Below are positions 18,648-28,235 of a stretch of DNA of 64,000 bases, in pieces; the stretch's first letter is position 1, and each line of letters begins with the position of its first letter. Made by a program: the position numbers and the translations under genes. The notes beneath the pieces were generated by a model that had not been told where the DNA came from, searched no databases, and saw nothing but the letters and a program-made list of their open reading frames with translations. This stretch comes from Bacillota bacterium (GTDB lineage: Bacteria > Bacillota > Clostridia > Acetivibrionales > DTU013): positions 57,752 through 121,751 of the forward strand of contig JAEYRB010000019.1 of assembly GCA_023409735.1 (NCBI GenBank). The letters are read 5' to 3'.

Positions 18648-18824
18648 CTACATTTGCTCAGGGTTTTCTCCTGCCATAGATTTTCTCCTCTTTGATACTA
18701 TACCTCCGATCTTACCTGTCTCTTTTGCGGATAAGCTCTTCCATCCATACTTGAGTACCTTCTCAGCAAGGCCTAATTCACCGGCAACCTCTAGCTTTAA
18801 TGCATCCTGTTTTTTATTCTCCAT
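18648..18824 (-). CDS. Small acid-soluble spore protein, alpha/beta type
   Basis: Short DNA-binding spore-core protein. The signature is LKLEVAGELGLAEKV, then YGWKSLSAKETGKIGGIVSKRRK, matching the two conserved alpha/beta SASP blocks (EVA.ELG; T..E.G.IGG), including the GPR-protease-like cleavage region. ATG at 18824 is chosen because GAGGTG precedes it; the in-frame GTG at 18833 lies inside that ribosome site. The protein is 58 residues. In relatives such genes are made in the forespore under sigma G; no clear sigma-G promoter was identified here. Confidence 0.85.
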   Translation of the reverse strand: MENKKQDALKLEVAGELGLAEKVLKYGWKSLSAKETGKIGGIVSKRRKSMAGENPEQM

Positions 18825-18935
18825 CTCCCACACCTCTTTTTATTTATATAGTGTAGTATGTGAAGAATTTAGACTTCTATACATATTTTAACATACCTGT
18901 AATATTTACTTCTTTTAACACAGCTTAAAGGCTTT

Positions 18936-20165
18936 CTATTTGTTCTTAAGCTCCATCTGCACGGCTTCGACAGCTGACTTAAGCTGTACATCCATATTTT
19001 CAGGTATCTGTGATACGGGTAGATCCCTATACTCATTTAGCACATCGATCTCTATATCAGGTTTAATACCTTTTCCATGGATACAAACACCTGATGGAGT
19101 GAAATAACGCGATATGGTGACCTTTATTCCTGAGCCATCCTCCAGCATGCGCAGCTCCTGCACCAGGCCCTTTCCAAACGTATTCGTCCCTACAAGCGTC
19201 CCCCTTGCATTATCCTTTACTGCACCGGCTAATATCTCAGAGGCACTTGCACTATTACCATTTGTAATCAGCACTAATGGCAGGTCAACATACTTACTGT
19301 CTGAACGCCTTTCTTGCTTTGTTCCGTTTCTATCCTCTGTGTAAACAATCAAACCCTCAGGCAGCAATGTATCAGCAATTTTACATACCTGCTCATATGA
19401 GCCTCCAGGATTGTCTCTCAGGTCAATAATCAAGCCTTTGATACCTTTTTTCATCATACTGTTTAATTCTTTTTGAAAGTATTCCGCAATTTCACTGTCA
19501 AACATAACAAGCTTAATGTAACCTATGTTTCCGTCTAATATTTTACTCTTTATGTTAGTTGTCTTTATTCTCTTTCTCATAACCTCAAATTGATGATAAT
19601 TGCCGTCAGACGGTCTATATACGGTTATATTCACCTTCGTATTCTCTTTTCCCTTGATCATGTTTATGATCATATTTTCATCGCCAAGAGAATCAACCTT
19701 TGTATCATCAATCTTTATTATCTTGTCACCCTTTCTCATTCCTGCTACAGCAGCCGGAGAATTCTCAAACGGCTCCACAACCGTAAGGACCCCGTTTTCG
19801 TCAGTATTGACTGTCACTCCGATACCAACATAACTCCCCTCTGATTTCTCCATGAAGGTTCGCATCTCGTCCTTATTGAAGTATACTGTATAAGGATCCT
19901 TAAGTGATTGTGCAAGGCCGCTCACAGCACCTTCAATAAGGATGTTTTCGTCAACATCCTTATAATAGTCACTCTTTAGTATGTTCCTTACCTGATTGAA
20001 TTTAGTAACGTTCTGATATTTTACTTCATCTGCATTAAAACTGATAGTGTACCTGTTACCGACTAAGATAAAGCTATATAATGCAATAGCGGTTATACAA
20101 ATGGAAAAAGCCACTGTTACAGCAACTATAGCAGCTACCTGCCGTGTAGAATATTTTTTCTCCAT
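18936..20165 (-). CDS. Carboxy-terminal processing protease, S41 family (CtpA)
   Basis: Membrane-anchored serine protease. An N-terminal transmembrane helix (residues about 10-32) is followed by a PDZ domain (GIGVTVNTDENGVLTVVEPF) and the S41 catalytic domain. The nucleophile lies in NGNSASASEILAGAVKD and the general-base Lys in GTNTFGKGLVQ. The C-terminus includes the usual SRYFTPSG and GIKPD segments. ATG at 20165 follows AGGAGC at 7 nt; the frame upstream of it has no ribosome site. It lies downstream of the EnvC/FtsX/FtsE genes, a common clostridial neighbourhood (spoIVB-like proteases are larger). Confidence 0.93.
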   Translation of the reverse strand: MEKKYSTRQVAAIVAVTVAFSICITAIALYSFILVGNRYTISFNADEVKYQNVTKFNQVRNILKSDYYKDVDENILIEGAVSGLAQSLKDPYTVYFNKDEMRTFMEKSEGSYVGIGVTVNTDENGVLTVVEPFENSPAAVAGMRKGDKIIKIDDTKVDSLGDENMIINMIKGKENTKVNITVYRPSDGNYHQFEVMRKRIKTTNIKSKILDGNIGYIKLVMFDSEIAEYFQKELNSMMKKGIKGLIIDLRDNPGGSYEQVCKIADTLLPEGLIVYTEDRNGTKQERRSDSKYVDLPLVLITNGNSASASEILAGAVKDNARGTLVGTNTFGKGLVQELRMLEDGSGIKVTISRYFTPSGVCIHGKGIKPDIEIDVLNEYRDLPVSQIPENMDVQLKSAVEAVQMELKNK

Positions 20166-20234
20166 GCTGCACGCTCCTAACCAAAAGATAAAAATAAAGG
20201 ACACATATAATTTTATGCTTATGATTATATAAAT

Positions 20235-20258
20235 AAACCCGGATTTATCCGGGCTTTT
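20235..20258 (-). terminator. Terminator after the M23 gene
   Basis: CCCGGA/TCCGGG stem (20238-20243 and 20248-20253) with a short A/T loop. T-rich sequence follows on the minus strand. It separates the EnvC-like gene from ctpA. Confidence 0.7.
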
Positions 20259-20323
20259 ATTGCATATTATATGAAACCTTTAAAAATACTGTAAAATAGC
20301 ATCCCTTTTTAATTCTTTAAATA

Positions 20324-21466
20324 TTATTTCTTTAAATATCCATTAAGCGGATTTACAGGCGTTCCGTTTTTTCTAACCTCGAAGTGCAGGTGATTGCCTG
20401 TTGATAAACCAGTACTGCCTACCTTTGCTATTACCTGTCCGGTTTTTACCTCCTGCCCAACACTGACAAGCAGCTTGCTTGCATGAGCGTAAAGTGTGGT
20501 AATGCCGCCGCCATGGTCTATAACAACCATTCTTCCATAGCCGCCGCTATTATCATACTCTGACATTATAACCTTTCCTGATGCAGCAGCAACTATTGAT
20601 GAACCACCACTAGCCCCAATATCAATACCTGTATGCATCTTAACTCTTCTTAGTATAGGGTGGTTTCTTTTACCAAAGCTTGATGTAATATTATATGAAC
20701 TCGGACATGGCCAGGTCATTGTACCGCCGGTATATTTCTTCGTGCTTGTCTGAAGCTTCTTAATAAGGCTTTCATATTCCTTAGATTTAGCAATCTGCGT
20801 ATCTATGTCCTTTTCAAGCTGCTTGAGCGCCTCGCTGCTTCTTTCCAGGTCACTTTTGACTGAAGCCCTGGATGCAGAAATACTTGCAATTCGCTGCTCC
20901 TTCTCTGCAGCCTTTGCTTGAAGGACTTCTCTTGCTTGCTGCTGTTGTTGCTTTTTAAACTCTACATCCTGCTTTGCTTGATCTAAGTCCTCTATAATCT
21001 CACTGTCATTTTTCGCAACTATATGCATATACTGAATGCGCTCATAAATCTCCACCAAGCTCCTTGACGCCAGCAGTGTCTCAAGCTTTGATGTGCTCGA
21101 ATTCTGATACATAACTTTAACTCTTATCTTCGCTACTTCCAGCTTCTGCTTGTATATTTCCTCTGCTTCAGCGAGAGCCTGTTCTGTCTGCCTGAGATTC
21201 TCCTCAGCCTCGCTGATTTGGTTTAGTAGCTCATTATAGGCACTGCTTTCAGCCGCATGCGCATTTTTCAGAGAGTTCTCCTTTTTTTCAAGCTCCGCTT
21301 TCTGCTGCAGAGCAGCCTTCTTATCCTTGTTCAATTCACTTATCCTACTATCAATTGTTGACTTGTTACTCTTAGCTGTATTAATATCTACACCTGCTAT
21401 AGCACACGGTGCTATAACCATTGTAAATATTACAGCAATCAGAGTTATAATCGCCAATTTCTTCAC
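20324..21466 (-). CDS. EnvC-like murein hydrolase activator (coiled coil + M23)
   Basis: Secreted cell-wall protein. A signal peptide (about 1-24, ending near IAG) is followed by a long coiled coil (about 28-245, rich in Gln/Glu/Lys) and a C-terminal M23/LytM domain. The zinc motif is largely intact: HTGIDIGASGGS, the HxH motif NHLHFEV and LYAHASKL. Hence it may be an active endopeptidase rather than a pure activator. GTG at 21466 follows GGAGG. It is directly downstream of ftsX, as in the FtsEX-hydrolase systems of other Firmicutes, where FtsEX gates wall cutting. Length 380. Confidence 0.93.
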   Translation of the reverse strand: MKKLAIITLIAVIFTMVIAPCAIAGVDINTAKSNKSTIDSRISELNKDKKAALQQKAELEKKENSLKNAHAAESSAYNELLNQISEAEENLRQTEQALAEAEEIYKQKLEVAKIRVKVMYQNSSTSKLETLLASRSLVEIYERIQYMHIVAKNDSEIIEDLDQAKQDVEFKKQQQQQAREVLQAKAAEKEQRIASISASRASVKSDLERSSEALKQLEKDIDTQIAKSKEYESLIKKLQTSTKKYTGGTMTWPCPSSYNITSSFGKRNHPILRRVKMHTGIDIGASGGSSIVAAASGKVIMSEYDNSGGYGRMVVIDHGGGITTLYAHASKLLVSVGQEVKTGQVIAKVGSTGLSTGNHLHFEVRKNGTPVNPLNGYLKK

Positions 21467-21517
21467 CTGAATGAACCTCCGTATGTAGAAATTTAAAATC
21501 TGTTTGCTATATCTATG

Positions 21518-22417
21518 CTAAACATGCAAATGCTTGCGTATCGAAAGGAAGCTTCCCACAGCGCCTACAACTACTCCAACACCCAGATAAGACAACAACA
21601 GGCTACCCCAGACATCATTAATTTTAATTAAGCTTAAAATCTGTGTGTCAACCTTCAGCAAGTCCTGTGAAAATTTACCTTCTATTGCATTATAACCGTA
21701 TGTAGATATAACAAACGCAATAGCTGCACCTACCATTCCAATTATAACACCTTCAACCACAAAAGGCCACCGTATAAACCAGTCTGTAGCACCAATATAC
21801 TTCATAATATTAATTTCTTTTCTTCTGGCAAATACAGTCAGCTTAATAGTATTAGCAATAATAAATACAGATACAATAAGAAGTATACCCACCATTAAGC
21901 TACATATAAGCTTTATCCAATATGATATCTTTGAAATCATCTCAATAGCATCCTGAGAATAGCTTACCTTTTCTATTCCTGTTGTAGCTTTTAGTGCATC
22001 AACAACTTCCTTACTTTTTGTCGTATCCTTTAATGTTATGATGAAAGATACTGGAAATATGCTTTCGTCATAACCTTCAAATAACGCTGCGCTCTCTCCC
22101 AATCTCTCTTTCATCTTTTTAAGTGCTTGCTCTTTTGTTACCTTCTCATATTGAGCTATCAACTCATTATTTTTAATGCTTTCCTCAATAGAACTGACCT
22201 GCGTATCATCCAAAACAGTATAACAGAATGCCTCAAGCTGCGGCTGTTTCTTTAGCCTATCTATGTTAACCTCAAGATTAATAGCAATCAGCAAAATAAA
22301 GCCAAAAATAATAAGTGTCGCCATGACAATAATGATAGATGCCAGTGACATCAGCTTATTTCTATATGTATTAATTGCTCCCTCTTTAACAATATGCCTG
22401 AGTGTTCTTATCCTCAT
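21518..22417 (-). CDS. ftsX: Cell-division ABC permease FtsX
   Basis: Four-helix membrane partner of FtsE. Residues about 20-45, 170-195, 220-245 and 270-290 are hydrophobic, with a large extracellular loop between the first two that contacts wall hydrolases. FARRKEINIMKYIGATDWFIRWPFVVEG is the classic FtsX segment. ATG at 22417 lies inside the 3' end of ftsE (32-nt overlap), implying coupled translation. The hydrolase it controls is probably the M23 protein downstream. Confidence 0.96.
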   Translation of the reverse strand: MRIRTLRHIVKEGAINTYRNKLMSLASIIIVMATLIIFGFILLIAINLEVNIDRLKKQPQLEAFCYTVLDDTQVSSIEESIKNNELIAQYEKVTKEQALKKMKERLGESAALFEGYDESIFPVSFIITLKDTTKSKEVVDALKATTGIEKVSYSQDAIEMISKISYWIKLICSLMVGILLIVSVFIIANTIKLTVFARRKEINIMKYIGATDWFIRWPFVVEGVIIGMVGAAIAFVISTYGYNAIEGKFSQDLLKVDTQILSLIKINDVWGSLLLSYLGVGVVVGAVGSFLSIRKHLHV

Positions 22418-23093
22418 CCCTGTATGATCCTTTCTCCTGATCCCTTACAATTAACCCCTTGCTGATGGCAATAACACGCTTTTTCATTTCATCAACAATA
22501 GACTTTTCATGTGTTGTAACTATTACTGTAGTCCCCCTGTGATTAACTTCATTGAGAAGCTTCATTATTTCCCAGGATGTTTCAGGATCAAGATTGCCTG
22601 TAGGTTCGTCTGCAATAAGGATTGCGGGGTTATTAACCAACGCTCTTGCCAGAGCCACTCTCTGCTGCTCTCCGCCTGACAACTGGGACGGAAGCATATT
22701 TGCTTTTCTGCTTAGCCCAACGAGTGCAAGTGCCATTGGAACCTGCCTCCTGATTTCTTTAGGCAATGCTTCGGTTATTTGCATAGCAAATGCGACATTT
22801 TCATAAACTGTTTTGTTCGGAAGCAACCTAAAATCCTGGAATACCACACCCAGACTTCTTCTTAGGTATGGTACCTCCTTATGTGTCATTGACGTAACTT
22901 CATATCCGTTAACAAAAACCTCACCCTCGGTAGCATCCTCCTCTTTGAGTAAAAGCTTTACAAGAGTTGATTTACCCGAGCCGCTTGGTCCGACACAGAA
23001 TACAAATTCACCTTTTTCAATTTTAAGATTTATATCCCTTAGAGCCACAGTTCCATTGGGATATGTCTTAGCTACATTTTTTAATTCAACCAC
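22386..23093 (-). CDS. ftsE: Cell-division ATPase FtsE
   Basis: ABC ATPase that couples ATP turnover to FtsX-dependent wall hydrolysis. Walker A GPSGSGKST, Q-loop VFQDFRLLPNKTVYENVA, signature LSGGEQQRVALARALV, Walker B ILIADEPTGNLD and the switch His in VTTHEKS are all intact. The GTG start at 23093 follows GGGGAAG. At 235 residues it is slightly longer than average, and its tail overlaps ftsX. Confidence 0.97.
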   Translation of the reverse strand: MVELKNVAKTYPNGTVALRDINLKIEKGEFVFCVGPSGSGKSTLVKLLLKEEDATEGEVFVNGYEVTSMTHKEVPYLRRSLGVVFQDFRLLPNKTVYENVAFAMQITEALPKEIRRQVPMALALVGLSRKANMLPSQLSGGEQQRVALARALVNNPAILIADEPTGNLDPETSWEIMKLLNEVNHRGTTVIVTTHEKSIVDEMKKRVIAISKGLIVRDQEKGSYRDEDKNTQAYC

Positions 23094-23212
23094 TACAACA
23101 CTTCCCCATTTTTGTGAAGTTGCCTTTTTTTACAATTCGACACTAAAAACCAAATTCCTTTTATTATGTTTACAAAATAATATAATTTTCATCTATTTAA
23201 TGACAAAGCAAC

Positions 23213-24301
23213 CTATAATAAGTTATTTGTCCTGTCTGCCCTATCCAGATATTTCTTAACCAGCATGGAGACCTTAAAAATTATTGCATCATCAAAGTTT
23301 CTTAAGTCAAGGCCTGTGATTTTCTGAATTTTATCTAGTCTATAGACAAGAGTATTGCGATGTACATAGAGCTGCCTTGATGTCTCACTTACATTAAGGT
23401 TGTTTTCAAAGAACTTCTGTATTGTAAATAGTGTTTCCTGATCAAGTGCTTCAAACGACCCTTTTGAAAATACCTCCTTGAGATATAGCTTGCACATTGT
23501 CGTTGGCAGCTGATATATCAGCCGTCCTATGCCAAGGTTATTATAATTGATAATAGCTTTATCGCTGTCAAATATACTTCCTATCTGCAACGCTGTCTGC
23601 GCTTCCTTAAAGGAACGGCTTATATCTCTTATATTATCTACAATTGTGCCTATTCCAATTTGCGCCTTAACCATCAGCTCAGTATTAAGAGTATCTATTA
23701 TAGCTTTTGCAGTTTTATCAATTTCTTTGCTGTCATCAGAATACCTCAGTTCCTTAATAAGAACAGTATTTTCTTCATTGACCGCAATTACAAAATCCTT
23801 CGCCTTATTTGGGAATAGGCTTTGAATAACCATGTGTGACTGGACTTCCTTTTGTTTGTCCGTCATGATCAGGAATACTGCCCTGCTGACATTATTTTGT
23901 ACATGCAGTTCCTTTGCTTTAAGCAAGATGTCACCTGGAAGAATATTATCTGTAATAATACTCTTAAAGAAGCATCCCTTATCAAATCTCTCTTCATAAT
24001 AGTTTCTTATGTTAACAGCGTTTATAGCTATCAGAGACAGAAATATCTTGCTCTGCTCGCCCTTCGCTTCAATAAATGCTATAATATCAAGCTTGTTCCT
24101 GATAAAAACCTTCATGAACAGCTGTCCGCCTGTTTCAGTATAGGTATTCTTATCGGCAATTACTAAGGGCGCCGCAGGATTTATGCTTCCAATCTTTGCT
24201 TCGTCAGAACAACCAAGTACAAGACCGGACTCATCCATAATGCCAAACTCATCACTTATGACATCCTTTATTTGATTGACGAGATTCTGAAACAGCTTCA
24301 C
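23213..24301 (-). CDS. CdaR/PucR-family transcriptional regulator
   Basis: The C-terminal PucR-type HTH is clear (FFENNLNVSETSRQLYVHRN, then TLVYRLDKIQKITG). A central GGDEF-like degenerate domain (about 200-270, AQIGIGTIVDNIRDISRSF) is usual in this family. The N-terminal 130 residues resemble a sensory domain, but no diacid-binding motif can be confirmed. GTG at 24301 follows GGAGG. It sits between ftsE and the MsmK-type ATPase gene and might regulate sugar uptake; that is inference from position. Confidence 0.85.
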   Translation of the reverse strand: MKLFQNLVNQIKDVISDEFGIMDESGLVLGCSDEAKIGSINPAAPLVIADKNTYTETGGQLFMKVFIRNKLDIIAFIEAKGEQSKIFLSLIAINAVNIRNYYEERFDKGCFFKSIITDNILPGDILLKAKELHVQNNVSRAVFLIMTDKQKEVQSHMVIQSLFPNKAKDFVIAVNEENTVLIKELRYSDDSKEIDKTAKAIIDTLNTELMVKAQIGIGTIVDNIRDISRSFKEAQTALQIGSIFDSDKAIINYNNLGIGRLIYQLPTTMCKLYLKEVFSKGSFEALDQETLFTIQKFFENNLNVSETSRQLYVHRNTLVYRLDKIQKITGLDLRNFDDAIIFKVSMLVKKYLDRADRTNNLL

Positions 24302-24546
24302 TTTATACCTCCTGCTTGTTGCTCTGATGCAACCCCTTCAGCTAATGTATATTCCGCAGTGTAACCTCGAGTATAGTTTACTATAGCCTAAATAAAACTA
24401 CTACAACATTATACTACGTATAAAAAAAATAATAAAGAGGACAATTGGCAGAATGTCCATGAGAAGGAAACATTTATGGATTTATGCTCTGCGGAAGTAG
24501 GAAGATAATTAATTTTGGTATGATTGTACAATACCAGGTGCATATA

Positions 24547-24577
24547 AAAAAGGGAAGATTTTATATCTTCCCTTTTT
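24547..24577 (-). terminator. Terminator of the MsmK-type ATPase gene
   Basis: Perfect arms AAAAGGGAAGAT and ATCTTCCCTTTT with a short A/T loop, just past the ATPase stop on the minus strand. The rest of 24302-24590 holds no gene and no other evident signal. Confidence 0.85.
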
Positions 24578-24590
24578 GCTTAGCTTATTA

Positions 24591-25703
24591 TCAGTTAACT
24601 ATAGTCTTTTCAGTTTCCTTGTCAAATATGTGAATCCTGTTGGTATCAATAGCTATCTTAACAGTATCGCCGGTCCTTGTCTTAGTTCTTGGGTTAACTC
24701 TTGCTGTACAGCTTACGTCACCTATGAACATATGCAGCAATGTTTCTGAACCAAGCATTTCAACAACTTCAACCTTAGCGCTTACTATGCTGTCAGGCAT
24801 TGATTCAAGGAAAGCAGCTTCGTCGTGCATGCACTCAGGCCTGATTCCCATAACAACTTCTTTACCAATGTAATCAGTTCCTTCAAGCTTGCTTGCCTTA
24901 CTCTCAGGAAGCTTGATCTTGTGTTCTCCGAATGTAAGGAACATACCGTCAGAGCTCTTCTCAACCTTAACATTGATGAAGTTCATTTGAGGAGTTCCGA
25001 TAAAGCCTGCAACGAACATGTTGACCGGCTTGTCATACAATGAAGTAGGAGTATCTACCTGCTGGATAAGTCCGTCCTTCATAACAACGATCCTTGTACC
25101 CATTGTCAAAGCCTCAGTCTGGTCATGAGTAACATAAATGAAGGTTGTATCCAATCTCTGATGAAGCTTGGTGATTTCAAGTCTCATCTGTACCCTCAAC
25201 TTAGCGTCAAGGTTTGAAAGTGGCTCGTCCATAAGGAATACCTTAGGGTCACGAACTATAGCACGTCCGAGAGCAACTCTCTGTCTCTGTCCACCTGAAA
25301 GAGCCTTTGGCTTTCTGTCAAGTAAATGATCGATTTCAAGAATCTTAGCAGCTTCATGTACTCTCTTCTTTATCTCATCCTTAGGAGTCTTTCTAAGCTT
25401 AAGGCCGAATGCCATGTTATCGAAAACTGTCATATGCGGATACAGAGCGTAGTTCTGGAAAACCATTGCGATATCTCTGTCTTTTGGCTGAACATCATTT
25501 ACCAGCCTATCGCCGATATAAACTTCACCTTCGGAAATTTCCTCAAGTCCTGCAACCATTCTTAATGTAGTAGTTTTTCCGCAGCCGGACGGTCCAACAA
25601 GGATAATAAATTCCTTATCCTCTATATCCAGATTGAAATCACTAACAGCTGTAACGCCACCTTCGTATCTTTTGTAAACATTTTTTAGCTTTACACTTGC
25701 CAT
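24591..25703 (-). CDS. Sugar ABC transporter ATPase (MsmK/UgpC type)
   Basis: ATP-hydrolysing subunit for carbohydrate importers. Walker A GPSGCGKTTT, signature LSGGQRQRVALGRAIV, Walker B VFLMDEPLSNLD and the switch His in YVTHDQTEA are intact. The C-terminal 130 residues form the regulatory TOBE/OB domain (GIRPECMHD; SETLLHMFIGD). ATG at 25703 follows GGGAGGGG. It is a lone gene with its own terminator and no permease beside it. That is the pattern of a shared ATPase such as MsmK/MsmX, serving several importers that lack one, including the one at 2023-5680. Confidence 0.94.
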   Translation of the reverse strand: MASVKLKNVYKRYEGGVTAVSDFNLDIEDKEFIILVGPSGCGKTTTLRMVAGLEEISEGEVYIGDRLVNDVQPKDRDIAMVFQNYALYPHMTVFDNMAFGLKLRKTPKDEIKKRVHEAAKILEIDHLLDRKPKALSGGQRQRVALGRAIVRDPKVFLMDEPLSNLDAKLRVQMRLEITKLHQRLDTTFIYVTHDQTEALTMGTRIVVMKDGLIQQVDTPTSLYDKPVNMFVAGFIGTPQMNFINVKVEKSSDGMFLTFGEHKIKLPESKASKLEGTDYIGKEVVMGIRPECMHDEAAFLESMPDSIVSAKVEVVEMLGSETLLHMFIGDVSCTARVNPRTKTRTGDTVKIAIDTNRIHIFDKETEKTIVN

Positions 25704-25892
25704 TTTTTCCCCTCCCATATATTTATATACGGTCTACAAGTACTGATACTACTATATCATGCATAAATACATTGAACTAGTACACTTTTCAACAAAATTA
25801 AAAAATCGTATTTAGTAACTTTGCATAATGAAATTCTAGCATTCTCCCTAAAAATGCAGCCTCTTTTTGGGATTAATAAATATTTAATGCAT

Positions 25893-25928
25893 ATTGCATT
25901 TTTATGCATGTGTATGTATAATTATCAA
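25893..25928 (+). promoter_or_regulatory. argC promoter with overlapping ArgR operator
   Basis: A sigma-A promoter, TTGCAT (25894-25899), 17-nt spacer, TATAAT (25917-25922). The -35 lies in a palindrome TGCAT-TTTT-ATGCA (25895-25908), which fits the ARG-box consensus. A second, weaker half-box TGTATAATTATCAA begins 20 nt later, over the -10. Two boxes at this spacing fit a hexameric ArgR/AhrC repressor blocking polymerase. A nearly identical module precedes argD. Confidence 0.8.
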
Positions 25929-25989
25929 AATGTAATTATTATGAAGCGAAAATAACAATTGTGCAGGAGCATCAAAGGGGGTCACTGTG

Positions 25990-26946
25990 ATGGAATGCAA
26001 AATAAAAGTATTTGTAGACGGCCAGGAGGGCACAACAGGATTGCAGATAAATGAAAGACTGCAGAAGCGCAATGATTTGGAATTACTGATAATTGATCCG
26101 GAGTTAAGGAAAAACATAAATGAAAGAAAAAAATATTTAAACGAAGCTGACATTGCTTTTCTTTGTCTGCCTGATGACGCGGCAAGAGAGTCCGTATCTC
26201 TTATTGAAAATGACAACACACGTGTTATTGATGCCAGCACAGCACACCGCACCAACTGCGCATGGGCTTACGGCCTACCAGAGCTGAGTTCTCAGCACAG
26301 GAGCAGTATAAGCAATTCTATGAGGGTCGCTGTTCCGGGTTGCTATGCTACGGGCTTTAATATCCTAACTTATCCTTTAATTAAGGAAGGGATTGTTCCA
26401 AAGAGCTATCCAATAACCTGCCATGCTGTATCGGGCTACAGTGGCGGGGGCAAAAAGCTTATCTCTCAGTATGAATCAAATGAGACACTGAACGAATATA
26501 TGAAAAGTCCGCACTTCTATGCTATGGGACTTAAGCATAAGCACGTACCGGAAATGCAGAAGGTAAGCGGACTTGTCCAGCCTCCTCTTTTTACTCCGAT
26601 CGTAAGCTCATACTACAAAGGAATGATTGTTGCCATTCCACTCTATTCAAGTCTTCTACCGGGTAAGAATGGGGCTGCTTCGATAGCCGCATTACTTTCT
26701 GCATATTATAATAATGAACATTTCATTACGGTTTACCCCTATGGCTCGGAAGGTAATCTGGTTGGAGGCTTCTTAGGTGCAACAGGCTGCAACGATACTA
26801 ACAGGCTGGAGATATATGTTTCCGGCAATGATGAGCACATACTTCTCACAGCAAGGCTTGACAATCTGGGCAAGGGCGCGTCCGGTGCAGCTGTACAGTG
26901 CATGAACATCATGCTCGGACTAGACGAGACTATAGGGCTTGAATGA
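25990..26946 (+). CDS. argC: N-acetyl-gamma-glutamyl-phosphate reductase
   Basis: Third step of ornithine synthesis: NADPH-dependent reduction of acetylglutamyl phosphate. The short form is about 318 residues. It has a nucleotide-binding N-terminus (KIKVFVDGQEGTTGLQINERL) and catalytic Cys C118 in VAVPGCYATGFN. Its start and length match the type-2 AGPR branch rather than the usual 345-residue Firmicute enzyme. ATG at 25990 is favoured over the GTG immediately before it. It is followed by argB after 140 nt, with no argJ between. Repression by ArgR is expected from the upstream operator. Confidence 0.93.
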   Translation: MECKIKVFVDGQEGTTGLQINERLQKRNDLELLIIDPELRKNINERKKYLNEADIAFLCLPDDAARESVSLIENDNTRVIDASTAHRTNCAWAYGLPELSSQHRSSISNSMRVAVPGCYATGFNILTYPLIKEGIVPKSYPITCHAVSGYSGGGKKLISQYESNETLNEYMKSPHFYAMGLKHKHVPEMQKVSGLVQPPLFTPIVSSYYKGMIVAIPLYSSLLPGKNGAASIAALLSAYYNNEHFITVYPYGSEGNLVGGFLGATGCNDTNRLEIYVSGNDEHILLTARLDNLGKGASGAAVQCMNIMLGLDETIGLE

Positions 26947-27087
26947 CATATTCCTGGACAAAGCACCGACGTTTACACAGCAAAGCAAATCACCAGTAAG
27001 ATTATTACAACAAGTATAGATAATTAACAACAGCTGGCATAGAAAGATAATAATTATGAATTTAGAATAAATATTTGGAGGTCTATA

Positions 27088-28005
27088 ATGGAGAATATTA
27101 TAAAAAAAGCAGAGATTTTAATTGAATCTTTACCTTACATACAAAAGCTTCATGGAAAAACAGTAGTAATAAAATACGGCGGTAACGCCATGATAAATGA
27201 TGAGCTTAAGAATTCCGTTATGGATGATATAACTCTTCTTAAATGCATTGGTTTAAATCCAATAGTAGTTCATGGCGGAGGGCCTGACATCAGCAGTATG
27301 CTTGCAAGGCTGAATATAAAAAGCGAGTTCGTCAACGGCTTAAGAGTAACAGATGAAAGCACTATGCAGGTTGCCCAGATGATCCTTGTCGGCAAGACCA
27401 ACAAAGAAATAGTCACGCTAATAAATCAAAAGGGGGGCAAGGCAATAGGCCTTTGCGGACTTGATGGAAACCTTATTGAATGTGAGAGGCATACAGCTGT
27501 AGTTGACGGTGTCGAGAAGGATATCGGATATGTTGGCAACATTACTAAAATTAACACCAAGGTGCTTGAAATAATGTCCAAGGATGAATATATACCAGTC
27601 GTTGCCCCCATCGGAGTAGGGAAAGACGGACATAGCTACAACATTAACGCGGACACAGTAGCAGGCGAAATCGCCATTGCACTAAAGGCTGAAAAGCTTA
27701 TGCTACTTACCGACGTAGAAGGCGTTAAGATGTCACCGGATAGCAAAGAAGTGCTTCCAGCACTGACAGCTAAGGAGATTCATGATCTAATAGATAAAAA
27801 GGTCATAAACGGAGGTATGATCCCGAAGGTACTCGGTTGCCTTAGAGCGCTGGACGGAGGTGTTGGCAGGACCCATATTCTTGACGGAAGAATACCTCAC
27901 TGTATCCTGCTTGAAATATTTACCTACAGAGGTATTGGCACAATGATTATGAACGAGAAGGTACTATATCACAGTAATGAACTGCTGGAACTGCAAAAGA
28001 GTTAG
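27088..28005 (+). CDS. argB: Acetylglutamate kinase
   Basis: Phosphorylates N-acetylglutamate, the second step of arginine synthesis. The N-terminal phosphate loop VVIKYGGNAM, VVHGGGPDISSML and the ATP-site segment YNINADTVAGEIAIALKAEKL are intact. An N-terminal helix (MENIIKKAEILIESLPYIQKLHGKT) is of the kind seen in arginine-inhibited hexameric enzymes, suggesting feedback control. At 305 residues it is normal. ATG at 27088 follows TTGGAGG. A terminator at 28097-28123 ends the argCB unit. Confidence 0.96.
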   Translation: MENIIKKAEILIESLPYIQKLHGKTVVIKYGGNAMINDELKNSVMDDITLLKCIGLNPIVVHGGGPDISSMLARLNIKSEFVNGLRVTDESTMQVAQMILVGKTNKEIVTLINQKGGKAIGLCGLDGNLIECERHTAVVDGVEKDIGYVGNITKINTKVLEIMSKDEYIPVVAPIGVGKDGHSYNINADTVAGEIAIALKAEKLMLLTDVEGVKMSPDSKEVLPALTAKEIHDLIDKKVINGGMIPKVLGCLRALDGGVGRTHILDGRIPHCILLEIFTYRGIGTMIMNEKVLYHSNELLELQKS

Positions 28006-28096
28006 GGTGTCCGTTATTGTAACAAAGCTGAGACTTTTAGTGCGTCTCGAATAGCATCAGTATGCATTAATATTCATGATTATTAGCTACTTTTAT

Positions 28097-28123
28097 GGCG
28101 GCATACAGTGCCGCCTTTGCATT
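28097..28123 (+). terminator. Terminator after argB
   Basis: GGCGGCA (28097-28103) pairs with TGCCGCC (28109-28115) around a 5-nt loop, followed by TTTGCATTT. It separates argCB from the argD operon, which has its own promoter. Confidence 0.75.
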
Positions 28124-28235
28124 TATATATACGAGGTTTGCGTACTCACTTCTGTGTTTATATCATTAGGCACCCAGTAGTAAATTCTAGGTATAGTAAA
28201 TATTGTATGATGACACATGTATATAAAAATAAATT

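Noticed and set aside
18609..18653. TGTAGAAGC/GCTTCTACA inverted repeat as terminator of the spore-protein gene
   Set aside because: It overlaps the stop codon, has a long loop and no T run, so termination is not supported.
27040..27075. Third ARG box before argB
   Set aside because: TATGAATTTAGAATAA matches only half the consensus and there is no promoter with it.
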